Source: Sphingomonas sp. Leaf343
GTDB taxonomy: Bacteria > Pseudomonadota > Alphaproteobacteria > Sphingomonadales > Sphingomonadaceae
Assembly: GCF_001423765.1 (NCBI RefSeq)
Contig: NZ_LMPG01000017.1
Coordinates: 1-64,000, forward strand
Reading direction: 5' to 3'
DNA length: 64,000 nucleotides
The position numbers and the translations under genes were made by a program. Of this stretch, positions 1 to 9,064 are shown piece by piece; the stretch's first letter is position 1, and each line of letters opens with the position of its first letter. A model generated the notes under the pieces. The model was not told the origin of the DNA. It saw only the letters and a program-made list of their open reading frames with translations, and did no database searches.

Positions 1-2
1 CG

Positions 3-122
3 CTCGACCTGCGCCGCGTCAAGTCGCTGCTGACCGAGCCGGTGATCGTCGACCTGCGCAACGTCTATCCGCGCGACATGATCGAGGACGCCGGCTTCAG
101 CTACCACGCCGTCGGCCGCTGA
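3..122 (+). CDS. UDP-glucose 6-dehydrogenase, C-terminal fragment (cut by window edge)
   Basis: Only the last 39 codons are visible; the gene begins outside the window. The peptide contains LLTEPVIVDLRNVY and ends in FSYHAVGR, which resembles the C-terminal UDP-binding domain of UDP-glucose/UDP-mannose dehydrogenases, where VxDxRNxY followed by a GxxYxxxGR ending is typical. The full enzyme would oxidise UDP-glucose to UDP-glucuronate, a precursor for acidic polysaccharides, which suits the polysaccharide loci that follow. Family-level identification is good; UDP-GlcNAc or UDP-ManNAc dehydrogenase cannot be excluded from this tail alone. Confidence 0.75.
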   Translation, partial: LDLRRVKSLLTEPVIVDLRNVYPRDMIEDAGFSYHAVGR

Positions 123-255
123 TCGGGGTCTTGCTGATGAGGTAGCTTTAATCGTTGCCGGGAGTAGCTTTACGAGGCGAGTTTCTTGAGGCAGCCAACC
201 TAATGTACAGGTTTCGTTTTCTGAACCGCAAAGTGCTCGCCTACCGGATGAACCA

Positions 256-2211
256 ATGAGCGTTTCAAATTTGAATGACGCCGAACGGGCACAGAGCGCA
301 GTTATGAACGAGCCGACATCTATTGAGCGACGCAAGATGAGTGTGGCTACACATATGAAGTATCGTCCCGATATTGACGGGCTTCGTACGCTTGCCGTGT
401 TGCCTGTAGTTTTAAACCATATTGGCGTGCCTGGATTTTGGGGTGGTTTTGTCGGAGTCGACATTTTTTTTGTAATTTCTGGCTATCTGATTACGGGTAT
501 ATTGATCCGGGACATTGCATTGGATCGTTATAGCTTATTTGAGTTTTACCGCAGACGGATTTTGCGTATATTTCCCGCTTTATTTGTAATGCTAACAATT
601 GTTAGCTTACTTGCCTGTTTTTTTATGCTTCCGGGCGAGCTAGTTAGATACGCAAAATCACTTGGCGCAACCACATTATTTAGTTCTAATATTCTATTTT
701 TTTCTGAGATAGGATATTTTGCTCCTGCAGCTAAGTTAAAGCCACTGTTACACACGTGGTCGCTTGCCGTTGAGGAACAGTTTTATATCTTTTGGCCAAT
801 CGCCCTACTTTTTACAATAAAAGGGCGTATAATTGGTATAAACAAGTTCATTGTTGCCATATCTTTTGCTTCGTTCGCTGTATCCTGCTGGTTGGTAACA
901 AGTAATGCATCTGCGGCTTTCTACCTTTTACCCGCAAGAATTTGGGAATTAAGCCTTGGCGCTTTGATTGCAGTTATCCCTTTTCGGCCACGCAGCCGTT
1001 GGATGAATGAAGTAATTGGCTGGATTGGCTTGGCCTTAATCGGATACGCCGTCCGACGCTTTACTGAAGCAACGGTATTTCCTGGTCCATCGGCACTGCT
1101 ACCTTGCGTCGGTGCCGCAATGCTGATTACTAGCGGGAGCGCTGGAACAATATTATCTCGCCTGATGTCTACAAAGGTCATGACATTCATCGGGGCGATT
1201 TCGTATTCACTCTACCTTTGGCACTGGCCTGTCATCGTTTTTGCGGAGATCGCTCTATTTTTATCTCCCAGCTGGCAGGTTATGGTATTAGAGATTTTTT
1301 TATCACTGGTGTTAGCGACACTATCTTGGCGACACGTTGAACAGCCATTTAGAATGGGCGTTTCGGAATGGAAAACTCCCAGCGTTATCTTATGCGGCTG
1401 CGCAATAATGCTTCTAACAGGTTTTTTAGCAGCTATTTTATATTTTACAAATGGTATGGCTGCTCGCTTTAGCGCTAATCAATTACGGGTTGCTGCCTAT
1501 CAAGACATAGATGGTGATGCGCTCTATCGTGGGGGTACATGTTTTGCAGTTGGCAGCCAAAAATACTCCTTGAGTTGTCTCAAAGCAAGAAACGCAGAAC
1601 TTCCCGTATTATTACTGGCGGGAGATAGTCATGGAGCTCATTACTGGCCAGGCCTTAAAACTCATGATAGCGAGGTTTCCATTCTCCAAGCAACGCGCAC
1701 CGGTTGTAAACCAGTTATTTATCCGCGTGATAAGATTAGTGTATGTGCGAAATTCTTTCGTAACATCTTTATAGGATGGCTCCCTCACCATCATGTTGAT
1801 CGTCTCGTTCTAGCTGGCCGCTGGACAGTTCAAGATGAGCCTCTCATCGAAGCTACGTTACGCAACAGCGCTGTACGCTCAGCTAGACCTTTATTGGTAG
1901 GGCCAGTTCCGCAATATACTACTTCATTACCTAGGCTGCTTGTCTTTGCAGAACTGCGGCACCAGCCGAATCTGCCGCAGACATCAATGAATAAAGATAT
2001 AATTAAAATAGACCAAGTGTTGAGACGCGTCGCCAATCGAACAAATACGCAATATATCTCGATGGTAGATGCGCTTTGTAATCGCCAATCATGTAGAACT
2101 TGGGCGGCGCCTAATACTCCGATGCAATTTGATTATGGGCATTTTACGGCAGAAGGATCATTAGTCGCTGTTGATTCCGCACTGTGGCCAGCCATCGCTC
2201 TGCATAAATAG
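256..2211 (+). CDS. OafA/YrhL-type acyltransferase with C-terminal SGNH domain
   Basis: A 651-residue integral membrane O-acyltransferase, expected to transfer acetyl or another acyl group to a polysaccharide at the inner membrane. The acyltransferase-3 domain begins near residue 35 with YRPDIDGLRTLAVLPV, followed by the FVGVDIFFVISGYLI signature; about ten hydrophobic segments run to about residue 400. The periplasmic C-terminal part carries the SGNH nucleophile motif LLLAGDSHGAHYW near residue 455 and a late DxxH-like pair (DYGHFT). The length is normal for the fused AT3-SGNH class. The DNA is clearly AT-richer than the flanking genes, suggesting transfer. It stands alone, 133 bases after the dehydrogenase. 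The ATG at 256 is used; a shorter start at the internal MNEPTS is possible. Confidence 0.88.
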   Translation: MSVSNLNDAERAQSAVMNEPTSIERRKMSVATHMKYRPDIDGLRTLAVLPVVLNHIGVPGFWGGFVGVDIFFVISGYLITGILIRDIALDRYSLFEFYRRRILRIFPALFVMLTIVSLLACFFMLPGELVRYAKSLGATTLFSSNILFFSEIGYFAPAAKLKPLLHTWSLAVEEQFYIFWPIALLFTIKGRIIGINKFIVAISFASFAVSCWLVTSNASAAFYLLPARIWELSLGALIAVIPFRPRSRWMNEVIGWIGLALIGYAVRRFTEATVFPGPSALLPCVGAAMLITSGSAGTILSRLMSTKVMTFIGAISYSLYLWHWPVIVFAEIALFLSPSWQVMVLEIFLSLVLATLSWRHVEQPFRMGVSEWKTPSVILCGCAIMLLTGFLAAILYFTNGMAARFSANQLRVAAYQDIDGDALYRGGTCFAVGSQKYSLSCLKARNAELPVLLLAGDSHGAHYWPGLKTHDSEVSILQATRTGCKPVIYPRDKISVCAKFFRNIFIGWLPHHHVDRLVLAGRWTVQDEPLIEATLRNSAVRSARPLLVGPVPQYTTSLPRLLVFAELRHQPNLPQTSMNKDIIKIDQVLRRVANRTNTQYISMVDALCNRQSCRTWAAPNTPMQFDYGHFTAEGSLVAVDSALWPAIALHK

Positions 2212-2231
2212 GGTGATGCGCCGCCCGCATA

Positions 2232-2264
2232 AGCCTGTTTAGAGCCTGTTTAGAGCCTGTCGAA
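2232..2264. repeat. 11-bp tandem repeat (two perfect copies and one partial)
   Basis: AGCCTGTTTAG occurs at 2232-2242 and 2243-2253, followed by a degenerate copy AGCCTGTCGAA at 2254-2264. It lies just after the acyltransferase stop and before a transposase remnant, and may be the scar of an old insertion. Confidence 0.7.
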
Positions 2265-2304
2265 GGGACGCTTCACAACTGGTGGAAAGGGTGAGGCGAA
2301 ACGG

Positions 2305-2499
2305 GTGCCTTCCTGCGCATGTGAGTTTGAGATGATAGGCCCTACGGGGCCAGGAGGTGTATGGATGGCGAGTACGGCGAAGCCTCGATTTGCGGGCGGG
2401 TCCAAGTGCGGGGTGGTGGCGCTTTGGGAGACCAGCGGTCGGATGCAGACCGAAGTGGCTGCCGAACTGGGGATCATGCCGACGATGCTGCGTCGTTGA
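2305..2499 (+). pseudogene. Remnant of an IS transposase OrfA (IS3/IS66-like helix-turn-helix)
   Basis: The 64-residue reading frame contains VALWETSGRMQTEVAAELGI followed by PTMLRR, which looks like the N-terminal helix-turn-helix of OrfA proteins of IS3- or IS66-type elements (commonly written as SGRSQTEVAxELGI...LRRW). The frame stops immediately after LRR, the expected tryptophan and coiled-coil are missing, and no OrfB follows. I read it as a decayed fragment. The rest of 2212-2829 is AT-rich and shows no other gene I can support. Confidence 0.5.
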
Positions 2500-2829
2500 C
2501 AGCGCAAATTAGCCTTGTATCTGCGAAATCAGCCATAGCTCAAGTAATTATAAACACGTACAATCAATTATTAAGTCTTAATGCGCCGCACTTCGACCTG
2601 TTTTTCGATAATGAGATTTGAGAATTCTCTATGTCCGGCCCCAACACCGAAAAATAGTGCCATGTCAGCCTTTCCGATCGACGTACATAGATAAATTATA
2701 AGATTCTGGGTTTGAAGTATATAGCTATTTTGGCTGGATTTTTAGTATGTTGAGTCGCTATATGATTTTGGTAGAGCACGCGTGAATATCGGGAGCCGTC
2801 CATTGACGACAAAAAAGGGTTGGCTCGTC

Positions 2830-3978
2830 ATGAGTCTGGCTAACGAAACCATTGCCGAACGGTATAAGGGCCTTGGCACCTTTAGCCACGGCTTCGACTA
2901 TCTAAGAATTATTCTAGCTGTCGCTGTTGTTCTGCAGCATAGTATTGTTAGCAGCTATGGCGGCTTGGTGGCCGGTCAAATCTGGGGGTCTTGGACCAGA
3001 ATATTTCTTGCGCCAATTTTGATCATGTTTTTTGGGTTGAGCGGCTTCCTCGTAACGGGAAGCCTGAAGAAAAACCCTACGGCGACATCATTTCTAACGC
3101 TGCGAGCGGTGAGGCTTTTTCCGGCTCTTGCCGTAGAGGTGTTTTTGTCTGCCTTGATCATTGGGCCGATATTTACTCAATTTACGTTGAGCCAATATTT
3201 TCAAAGCCGTTATTTCTGGCGATATTTTACGAATATCCTGGGTCATATTCATCTTGATCTTGCCGGCGTGTTTCTGAATCTGCCGTTCCCCAATGTCGTT
3301 AATCTGAGCTTGTGGACCATACCTTACGAGCTCGAATGCTATATTGCGATCATAGCCTTGTATATCGTGGGCGTGGTGCGTCGTCGCTGGCCAATGATAC
3401 CCCTTACAATAGCTTTGATCGCGCTGGGTACATTGGCGGCTTTTCAACATTGGGAGCCGTACTGGGCAACAAACCGACCGCTGCCCCGATCTTTGGTGGT
3501 TGCATTCTTGGTCGGAGTAACAATCAATCTTTATAGTGATCGCGTTAGACTGCAACGATCATATGCACTCATCGCGCTTCTGGCGATGATCGCCTGCACG
3601 TTTGATTATCGAACGGTTTATCTGGCAACTATTCCGGCTGTCTACATAGTAGTCTATCTAGGAATGATGCACCCGCCAAAGCGGGGCTTTATCTTCTCGG
3701 GAGACTACAGCTATGGTCTATACCTCTTTGCCTTCCCGATCCAGCAAACTTATACCGCCCTGTTTCCCGGCGCGCGGGTATGGTACGCCAATTCTGCTTT
3801 TACTATCGTCTTTGGAATGATTTATGCTGCATTTTCGTGGTGGTGCATCGAAAAGCCGTTACTTACGCGCAAACACCACTTTGTTCGTGTCGCGGAAGCA
3901 TCCCGAGATCGGGTTTTGAAGATCCTGGGAATGGCTCAGCACGGACGTGCCCGGCCTGACGGCGACAGGATTGGATAA
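2830..3978 (+). CDS. Acyltransferase-3 family membrane protein
   Basis: A membrane O-acyltransferase of about 382 residues without an SGNH domain. Family features are FDYLRIILAVAVVLQHS near the N-terminus, the GLSGFLVTGSL segment, about ten hydrophobic helices, and a C-terminal CIEKPLL like the family's usual ending (E.P). It probably decorates a surface polysaccharide. A GTG start at 2782 is also open, but the ATG at 2830 is preferred: a purine-rich AAAAAAGGG lies about 10 bases upstream and the protein then begins MSLANETI. It follows an AT-rich gap of more than 300 bases and is probably transcribed alone. Base composition lies between the AT-rich gene before it and the GC-rich operon after it. 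Confidence 0.85.
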   Translation: MSLANETIAERYKGLGTFSHGFDYLRIILAVAVVLQHSIVSSYGGLVAGQIWGSWTRIFLAPILIMFFGLSGFLVTGSLKKNPTATSFLTLRAVRLFPALAVEVFLSALIIGPIFTQFTLSQYFQSRYFWRYFTNILGHIHLDLAGVFLNLPFPNVVNLSLWTIPYELECYIAIIALYIVGVVRRRWPMIPLTIALIALGTLAAFQHWEPYWATNRPLPRSLVVAFLVGVTINLYSDRVRLQRSYALIALLAMIACTFDYRTVYLATIPAVYIVVYLGMMHPPKRGFIFSGDYSYGLYLFAFPIQQTYTALFPGARVWYANSAFTIVFGMIYAAFSWWCIEKPLLTRKHHFVRVAEASRDRVLKILGMAQHGRARPDGDRIG

Positions 3979-4127
3979 GGCTGTTACGAAGCTCTGGTGG
4001 ACCGTGTCCGTGCGACCTTGATGTCGGCACGATGATACGCCGAGCGGCACGCGATTTTCCGGTGGCCCGGAACGGAAGATTAAGACCATCCCGATACAGC
4101 CTCGAGCGAAGTTTCGGGATTTCGCCA

Positions 4128-4592
4128 ATGGCCTTGATCGCAACCCTTATGTCCGCCGATCTGGACGAACGCCGTAGCAGTGACCGCAGACCGGTGCTGC
4201 AGGAATCGACTTTGCGGGACGAGGCGCTCAGGCCCCATCCCGTTCTGGTCCATGACCTTTCCTGCGATGGCTGCCTGATCGAGTCTGATACGCCGATGAT
4301 GCTCGGCGCGACGATCGGCATCGGCTTGCCCGGCGTCGGGCGTCGCGATGCCACCGTGGTGCGTGTCGAGGGTACGTTGCATGGGTGCAGCTTCGCCGGG
4401 CCGCTTTCGCAGTCGGCCATCGATCAGGCCTTTGCGGCGGACCCGGTGGTTCTCGGTGCCTTTTCGCGACTGTCTTCGCATCTGGACCTTTCAGGGGAAC
4501 CGGCCGTGGAACGATGGCCCGCCCCCGTCCGGGCCGCGATCATCGTTGGCAGCACCGTGTTGTTATGGACGGCGATCCTCGTTCTGGTGTGA
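4128..4592 (+). CDS. PilZ-domain protein with C-terminal membrane anchor
   Basis: A protein of 154 residues. It begins with DERRSSDRRPV, matching the RxxxR c-di-GMP-binding start of PilZ domains, and continues with VLVHDLSCDGCLIES, matching the (D/N)xSxxG motif (here DLSCDG). A hydrophobic helix (AAIIVGSTVLLWTAILVLV) closes the protein, so the sensor is probably tethered to the inner membrane. An upstream in-frame ATG exists at 4032, but the stretch between has no family resemblance, and the ATG at 4128 has a GGGAT sequence about 8 bases upstream. Lying at the head of the exosortase/EPS operon, it is a reasonable candidate for c-di-GMP control of this polysaccharide, which is inference from context. 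Confidence 0.75.
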   Translation: MALIATLMSADLDERRSSDRRPVLQESTLRDEALRPHPVLVHDLSCDGCLIESDTPMMLGATIGIGLPGVGRRDATVVRVEGTLHGCSFAGPLSQSAIDQAFAADPVVLGAFSRLSSHLDLSGEPAVERWPAPVRAAIIVGSTVLLWTAILVLV

Positions 4593-4695
4593 ACCGCGAT
4601 CACGCGGTGGCGACCCGGTCGATGTGATCTTGTCCATTCTTCAAGATCGAGCGACCCCCGCCACCGACTCATCGCGCAGTGACGGGTGAAGCACC

Positions 4696-5166
4696 ATGTG
4701 GCGAGACGGCACGGCCGAAACGGACAATCCCCCCGTCATGCCGGCGGTCGTTCTTCCGATCCGGCGGGAACGCCATTCGGCCCCCCGGCCGGAACCGGCG
4801 TCGCGATCACGTCTCGCGCGCATGATGCTGGATGCACTGGCCGCCCTGGACGAGGCCGCGACGACGGCCGATCACGGTCGCGTGCTCCCAGATATCGCGC
4901 TTCGGTATGCCATTGCATTGCTATACGATTGCAGTGATGGCGACGCTGCCCCCTACCGTGCCTTCTGGTCGGCGGCATGCGATCCCGGCTTTCGTGGTAC
5001 GGATCGTGGGCGACAGGCGCGCCAGGCATGGTGCGACATCGTGCGTGGGCTGGCAGGGGGATTGAGCATGGAGGTCGTGGTCGGCGTCGAACAGGCGAAC
5101 CGGAGATTGAACCGCATGCACCCTTCGACGATGGCATCCCGGGAACGTCGACGAGCCCGCACATGA
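4696..5166 (+). CDS. Hypothetical protein coupled to exosortase
   Basis: A 156-residue, Arg- and Ala-rich, apparently soluble protein that I do not recognise. It has no signal peptide or membrane helix. The central part (ARMMLDALAALDEAATTADH and the following RYAIALLYDCSDGDAAPYRAFW) looks helical. Its TGA overlaps the ATG of the exosortase gene (ATGA at 5163-5166), so the two are probably translationally coupled, which supports it being a real gene. A regulatory or accessory role in the exosortase/EPS operon is a guess from position only. Confidence 0.6.
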   Translation: MWRDGTAETDNPPVMPAVVLPIRRERHSAPRPEPASRSRLARMMLDALAALDEAATTADHGRVLPDIALRYAIALLYDCSDGDAAPYRAFWSAACDPGFRGTDRGRQARQAWCDIVRGLAGGLSMEVVVGVEQANRRLNRMHPSTMASRERRRART

Positions 5167-6083
5167 CCGCATCATCCAGCAAACAGGCGGCATCGCCCGC
5201 CGTCGTCAGACATGATCGCTCGCCTGCGGCGGGGTGGCGACAGCAGGCGCGCGATATCTGGTTCGTGGCGCTGGCTGCGATCGTCTTCGCGATGCCCGGC
5301 CTCGTCATGCTGGCGCGACAGGTCTGGTCGACCGAGCAGGGCGCGCAGGGGCCGATCATCCTGACGACCGGATCGTGGTTGCTCTGGCGCGAATGGCGCA
5401 AGATGCCGAACACCTCCTCCCAAGGTCGTGGGGTATTCGTCGCAGCGGGGTTGGCGGCCATGGGAGCGACATACGTATTCGCTTCGATCATCAACAAGAT
5501 ATGGCTGACATGGGCCAGTGCCTATGCCTGCCTCGTGCTCGTACTCTATCAGTATGTCGGCACGGCCGGTCTTCGCCGGCTATGGTTTCCGCTGTTCTAT
5601 CTGCTGTTCCTCATTCCTCCGCCCGACAGCATCATCGTTCCGCTGACACGATCGCTGAAGATCGGTATTGCCCATACGGCGGTGGATATCATGGCAGGTT
5701 TCGGTTTCGCCGTGGCGAGCAACGGTGCGCAGATCTATGTCGACGGATACGAACTGGTGGTGGCCGCCGCATGTTCGGGCCTGAACTCGCTGACCAGCCT
5801 GCTCGCGATCGGACTATTCTATATCTACCTGCGTCACCGCGCCGACTGGAGATATGCGTTCATCCTGGCCGTGCTGGTGATACCGATCGCGCTGTTCGCC
5901 AATCTCGTCCGGGTGCTCATCCTGATCTCCATCACGCATTTCCTCGGAGATGCCGCGGCGCAGGGGGGACTGCACGATGCCGCCGGCATGATGTTCTTCG
6001 TTGCCCTGCTGACGCTGATGGGTGCCGACCTCGTACTCGGCCCACTGCGGGAGCGGCTCGCCCGGTCGGAAGAGCCATCGTGA
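5163..6083 (+). CDS. xrt: Exosortase (EpsH/Xrt family, alphaproteobacterial type)
   Basis: A 306-residue polytopic inner-membrane transpeptidase that recognises PEP-CTERM tails of exported proteins. The catalytic triad of the family is visible: Cys204 in AAACSGLNS, Arg250 in FANLVRVL and His271 in LHDAAG, plus the conserved FPLFYLLFLIPPPD segment near residue 142. About eight hydrophobic helices are present. It overlaps the upstream gene by ATGA and the downstream epsI by GTGA. A probable substrate lies at 29124. The arrangement with a separate EpsI and the EpsD/E/F/G set matches EPS-associated exosortase loci; the subtype (possibly XrtV) cannot be fixed without a profile search. Confidence 0.93.
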   Translation: MTASSSKQAASPAVVRHDRSPAAGWRQQARDIWFVALAAIVFAMPGLVMLARQVWSTEQGAQGPIILTTGSWLLWREWRKMPNTSSQGRGVFVAAGLAAMGATYVFASIINKIWLTWASAYACLVLVLYQYVGTAGLRRLWFPLFYLLFLIPPPDSIIVPLTRSLKIGIAHTAVDIMAGFGFAVASNGAQIYVDGYELVVAAACSGLNSLTSLLAIGLFYIYLRHRADWRYAFILAVLVIPIALFANLVRVLILISITHFLGDAAAQGGLHDAAGMMFFVALLTLMGADLVLGPLRERLARSEEPS

Positions 6084-6778
6084 CCGGCCCAGACATATCC
6101 ACTGCGCCGCTGGATCGGCGGCAATTCGCACTGGGAGGAGCGCTGCTGGCGCTGACCGGCGCCGCATTCGCCCTCAAGCCCAGGCGGAGCGTACCGCCGC
6201 CTCCGCCGGGATTGCTGGACAGCGCCGTGCCGCGCGTGATCGGCGATTGGCGTTACATGACCGCCAGCGGCCTCGTCCTGCCCCCGACAGACGAGCTGTC
6301 GAACAGGCTTTACGATCAGGTCCTGACGCGGATCTACGAGAACCGGAACGGCATGCAGCTGGCCCTGCTGATCGCCTATGGAAGCACCCAGAATACGTCG
6401 CTTCAGCTGCACCGGCCGGAAAACTGCTACCCTGCACAGGGCTTCGAACTGTCCGAGCCGCAATCGGTGCCGATCCGGTTGGGAGGCGTCGCCGCAGAAG
6501 CGCGGGAGGTGCGTGCCGAACGCGCCGGGATCGTCGAACACCTGCTCTACTGGGCCAGGATCGATCGTACTTTCACCGTCGACGGTTCCGAGGATCGCTC
6601 CGCCGTGATCGCGGCCAATCTGAAAGGCTACCTGCCCGATGGCGTGCTCGTACGCCTGTCCATGCCGGGGACGGATGCGATGGCGTCCGTGGCCATGCTG
6701 GAAGATTTCAACGGTCGCATGATCGACGCACTCTCCGACGCAGGTCGGCATCTGCTCCTCGGCCATATGGCCCAATGA
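6080..6778 (+). CDS. epsI: EpsI, exosortase C-terminal-associated protein
   Basis: A 232-residue exported protein read from the GTG that overlaps the exosortase stop (GTGA). The N-terminus has a twin-arginine-like start (DRRQFALGGALLALTG) leading to a hydrophobic stretch. The body shows the EpsI features GDWR near residue 53, an ENCYPAQGF segment around residue 115 (the family's H.PE.C motif appears here as LHRPENCYP) and an arrangement typical of DUF3485. In many species this domain is fused to the exosortase; here it is a separate gene, as in several alphaproteobacteria. Its biochemical role is not established, but it is consistently required with exosortase-linked EPS production. Confidence 0.88.
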   Translation: MTGPDISTAPLDRRQFALGGALLALTGAAFALKPRRSVPPPPPGLLDSAVPRVIGDWRYMTASGLVLPPTDELSNRLYDQVLTRIYENRNGMQLALLIAYGSTQNTSLQLHRPENCYPAQGFELSEPQSVPIRLGGVAAEAREVRAERAGIVEHLLYWARIDRTFTVDGSEDRSAVIAANLKGYLPDGVLVRLSMPGTDAMASVAMLEDFNGRMIDALSDAGRHLLLGHMAQ

Positions 6779-7626
6779 CCAACGGAATGCTGAAAATGAA
6801 GATCGCGCATATGGCGGGTGCCCTGGGGATCTCGGTGATCCTCTTATCGGGCTGCAGCGAAAAGGCCCCGTCCGGGCAGGTCATCGCGACCGTGGATGGG
6901 CAGGACATCACCAGACGCGATCTCCTGACCGAGTTCGGCGCGTCCAATGCTGCACGCGGTGTGGACATCGCAGCCGTTCAACCGGCGCTCGTCGAAGAAC
7001 TGGTCAATCGCAAGCTGATGGTGGCGCAGGCCAAGCGGGAGGGCATCGACAAAACTCCCGAATATCTGGCCGCCCAGCAGCGCTCGCAGGATCTATCCCT
7101 GGTGCAGCAGCTTGTTGAAACATGGGTCGGGAAACAACCGCCAGCAGACGCGGCAGAACTGGACCGCTTCGTCGCGGCCAATCCGCAGATGTTTGCAAAT
7201 CGGCGCGTGCTGGTACTCGATCAGATCGTGACCCCGGCTGCGGGCGTCGACGCCAAGGCGCTGGAGCCGCTCGACACGATGGAGGCGATCGTCGCCTATC
7301 TGCGAGAACGGAACCATGGCTTTCAGCGTGGCACCGGCCAGATCGACACGATCTCCCTGCCACGTGAAGCGGCGGACAATATTCAGGCACTGGCGCCGGG
7401 CGTGCCGTTCGTCACCAGTCGTGGCGATCAGCTGGTCATCGCCGTCGTGACCGAGAATCGCCCGCAACCGGTTCCGCCCGAAGAGCAACGCGCCCTCGCG
7501 GCAAAGGCCCTTCAGCAGCAGCAGATGCAAAAGACCGTGGCGCAGCGGCTGGAGACCCTGCGGGTGGGCACCAAGATCGAATATCAGCAGGGTTTCGCCC
7601 CCGCAGCACGGCCAGCCGGGCGTTAG
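6775..7626 (+). CDS. epsD: EpsD-type peptidyl-prolyl isomerase lipoprotein
   Basis: A 283-residue SurA/PpiC-like protein. It overlaps epsI by ATGA. The N-terminus carries a lipoprotein signal with lipobox LLSGC (VILLSGCSEK), followed by a SurA-type segment (VDGQDITRRDLL, VEELVNRKLMVAQAKREGID) and a parvulin-like region around residues 130-240. It probably assists folding of outer-membrane EPS export components in the periplasm. Two internal ATGs (6787, 6796) could also serve as start. This is the normal position for EpsD between EpsI and the barrel protein in exosortase-associated EPS operons. Confidence 0.85.
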   Translation: MTNGMLKMKIAHMAGALGISVILLSGCSEKAPSGQVIATVDGQDITRRDLLTEFGASNAARGVDIAAVQPALVEELVNRKLMVAQAKREGIDKTPEYLAAQQRSQDLSLVQQLVETWVGKQPPADAAELDRFVAANPQMFANRRVLVLDQIVTPAAGVDAKALEPLDTMEAIVAYLRERNHGFQRGTGQIDTISLPREAADNIQALAPGVPFVTSRGDQLVIAVVTENRPQPVPPEEQRALAAKALQQQQMQKTVAQRLETLRVGTKIEYQQGFAPAARPAGR

Positions 7627-7705
7627 GCGCCCGCCTGAGACACCCATAGGTCGATCCGGGCCGATACCGGATTGCCTGTATGCGCTTGCGGGGGGATAGA
7701 CTGGT

Positions 7706-9022
7706 ATGACCATGCCCATTGATCGAGCCCGTTTTTATCCCGCCGGGGATGCGCGCCTGGCGTTCGCCGCGTCCGTCGTCGTCGCTGGCGAGGACCATCA
7801 CCGGGCCAGCGCCCGGGTGGCGAGAGTGCTTCGCGTCATCATCGGAACGGCGATGCTATCGGCGCAACCGGCAGCGGCGCAGATCTTCGGCGAGGTCGGT
7901 GCCGGCCTGCGTCTGGACGACAATCTGTTTCGGCAGGGACGGGAACTGCGCGAACGCACCGGCCTTCCCGCGGCCGACCGGGTATACACCGTAGAGGGGC
8001 TGGCCGGCGCACGGTTACGGCCCGCCGACTATGATGCCATCATATCCTTGGCGGTGGGGCAGGACCTGTACGAGCGCAACAGCCGACTGGATAATATCCG
8101 GTACACCGGGCGGTTGAACGTAACGCGCGAGAGCGGCGGGATCGTTGGTTTCCGGCTGACGGGACTGGCTACGCGATCGCTGACATCCTTCTCCGATTTA
8201 CGGACGCCGATCCGCAACATTCAGAATATCTATCAGGCCGACGCCGAGGTGACCTATCCCGTCACCCCGGATATCCGGCTGGTGGCGACACCCGAGTTCT
8301 TGCAGAACAAGAACTCCGATGCCCTGGTATCGGGTAACGATTTCCGTCGATACGGGACGGGTATCGGCATCGGGTATTACAATGCCATCGGCAACTCGAT
8401 CGCGCTGACGCTGAGCCGACGCCAGACCGACGGCCTGAAAGCCCGCACGCTGACGGCAGGCGACGGCAGTTCGCGACGTGCCGATATCGACCTTGCGGAC
8501 ACGTCCGTCGATCTTCGACTGCGTTATTCTCCCAGCCCCATCACGGCGGTCAATGGCGTGATATCCTATCTGTCCCGCAACGACCGGTCCGTCATCGGAT
8601 CCGATTATAGCGGGCCGAGCGGCTACATGCGGTTCGACTATCGACCGAGAGACACGCTGACCATCATGGGTGAGGTCGGGCGCAGACTGGAATTGCAGAG
8701 TTTTCTGGTGGTGGACGCGGTGCGGGCCGATTATGGCAATACCGAGGTCAGACTGGGATATTCCGATCATCTGTTCCTGATCCTGACCGGCGAAATCTAT
8801 CATAGACGCTTCCGCTTCGATCCCACGTTCACCGGTCAGGTGGCATCCCGCAACGACCGCAATTACCTGGGTGCTTTCGCAATCGAATATTCTCCGCGAG
8901 ATCGCGTGATGCTACGGGCGCGCTACGCGCATGAATTTCGCAAATCGGACGCCGCCTTTGGCGGTTTCAACAGCGACACCGTTCAGCTTAGCGCTATCGT
9001 TCGTTTAGGAAACAAGGACTAG
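7706..9022 (+). CDS. epsL: EpsL-like outer-membrane beta-barrel protein
   Basis: A 438-residue protein with a weak signal peptide late in the N-terminal region (about residues 40-60, ending SAQPAAAQ). The rest is dominated by alternating beta-strand patterns with aromatic ends, for example YTVEGLAGARLRPADYDAII and ADYGNTEVRLGYSDHLFLIL, and a terminal strand VQLSAIVRLGNKD, as in barrel proteins of the EpsL/OMP_b-brl_2 type found in PEP-CTERM-linked EPS operons. A GGGGGAT ribosome site lies about 9 bases before the ATG. It is presumably the secretion barrel or an accessory to EPS export. The true start could be nearer the signal peptide. Confidence 0.8.
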   Translation: MTMPIDRARFYPAGDARLAFAASVVVAGEDHHRASARVARVLRVIIGTAMLSAQPAAAQIFGEVGAGLRLDDNLFRQGRELRERTGLPAADRVYTVEGLAGARLRPADYDAIISLAVGQDLYERNSRLDNIRYTGRLNVTRESGGIVGFRLTGLATRSLTSFSDLRTPIRNIQNIYQADAEVTYPVTPDIRLVATPEFLQNKNSDALVSGNDFRRYGTGIGIGYYNAIGNSIALTLSRRQTDGLKARTLTAGDGSSRRADIDLADTSVDLRLRYSPSPITAVNGVISYLSRNDRSVIGSDYSGPSGYMRFDYRPRDTLTIMGEVGRRLELQSFLVVDAVRADYGNTEVRLGYSDHLFLILTGEIYHRRFRFDPTFTGQVASRNDRNYLGAFAIEYSPRDRVMLRARYAHEFRKSDAAFGGFNSDTVQLSAIVRLGNKD

Positions 9023-9064
9023 GATCGCCGAATGTGTGAGACTGATCCGACACGAAGGATGACG

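Noticed and set aside
5234..6778. Very long frame running through exosortase and epsI
   Set aside because: Only the part from 6080 onward is a real protein; the first ~280 residues re-read the exosortase gene out of frame and are Arg-rich nonsense.
6022..7626. Long frame covering epsI and epsD
   Set aside because: The N-terminal half is an out-of-frame reading of epsI; epsD proper starts at the ATGA overlap at 6775.
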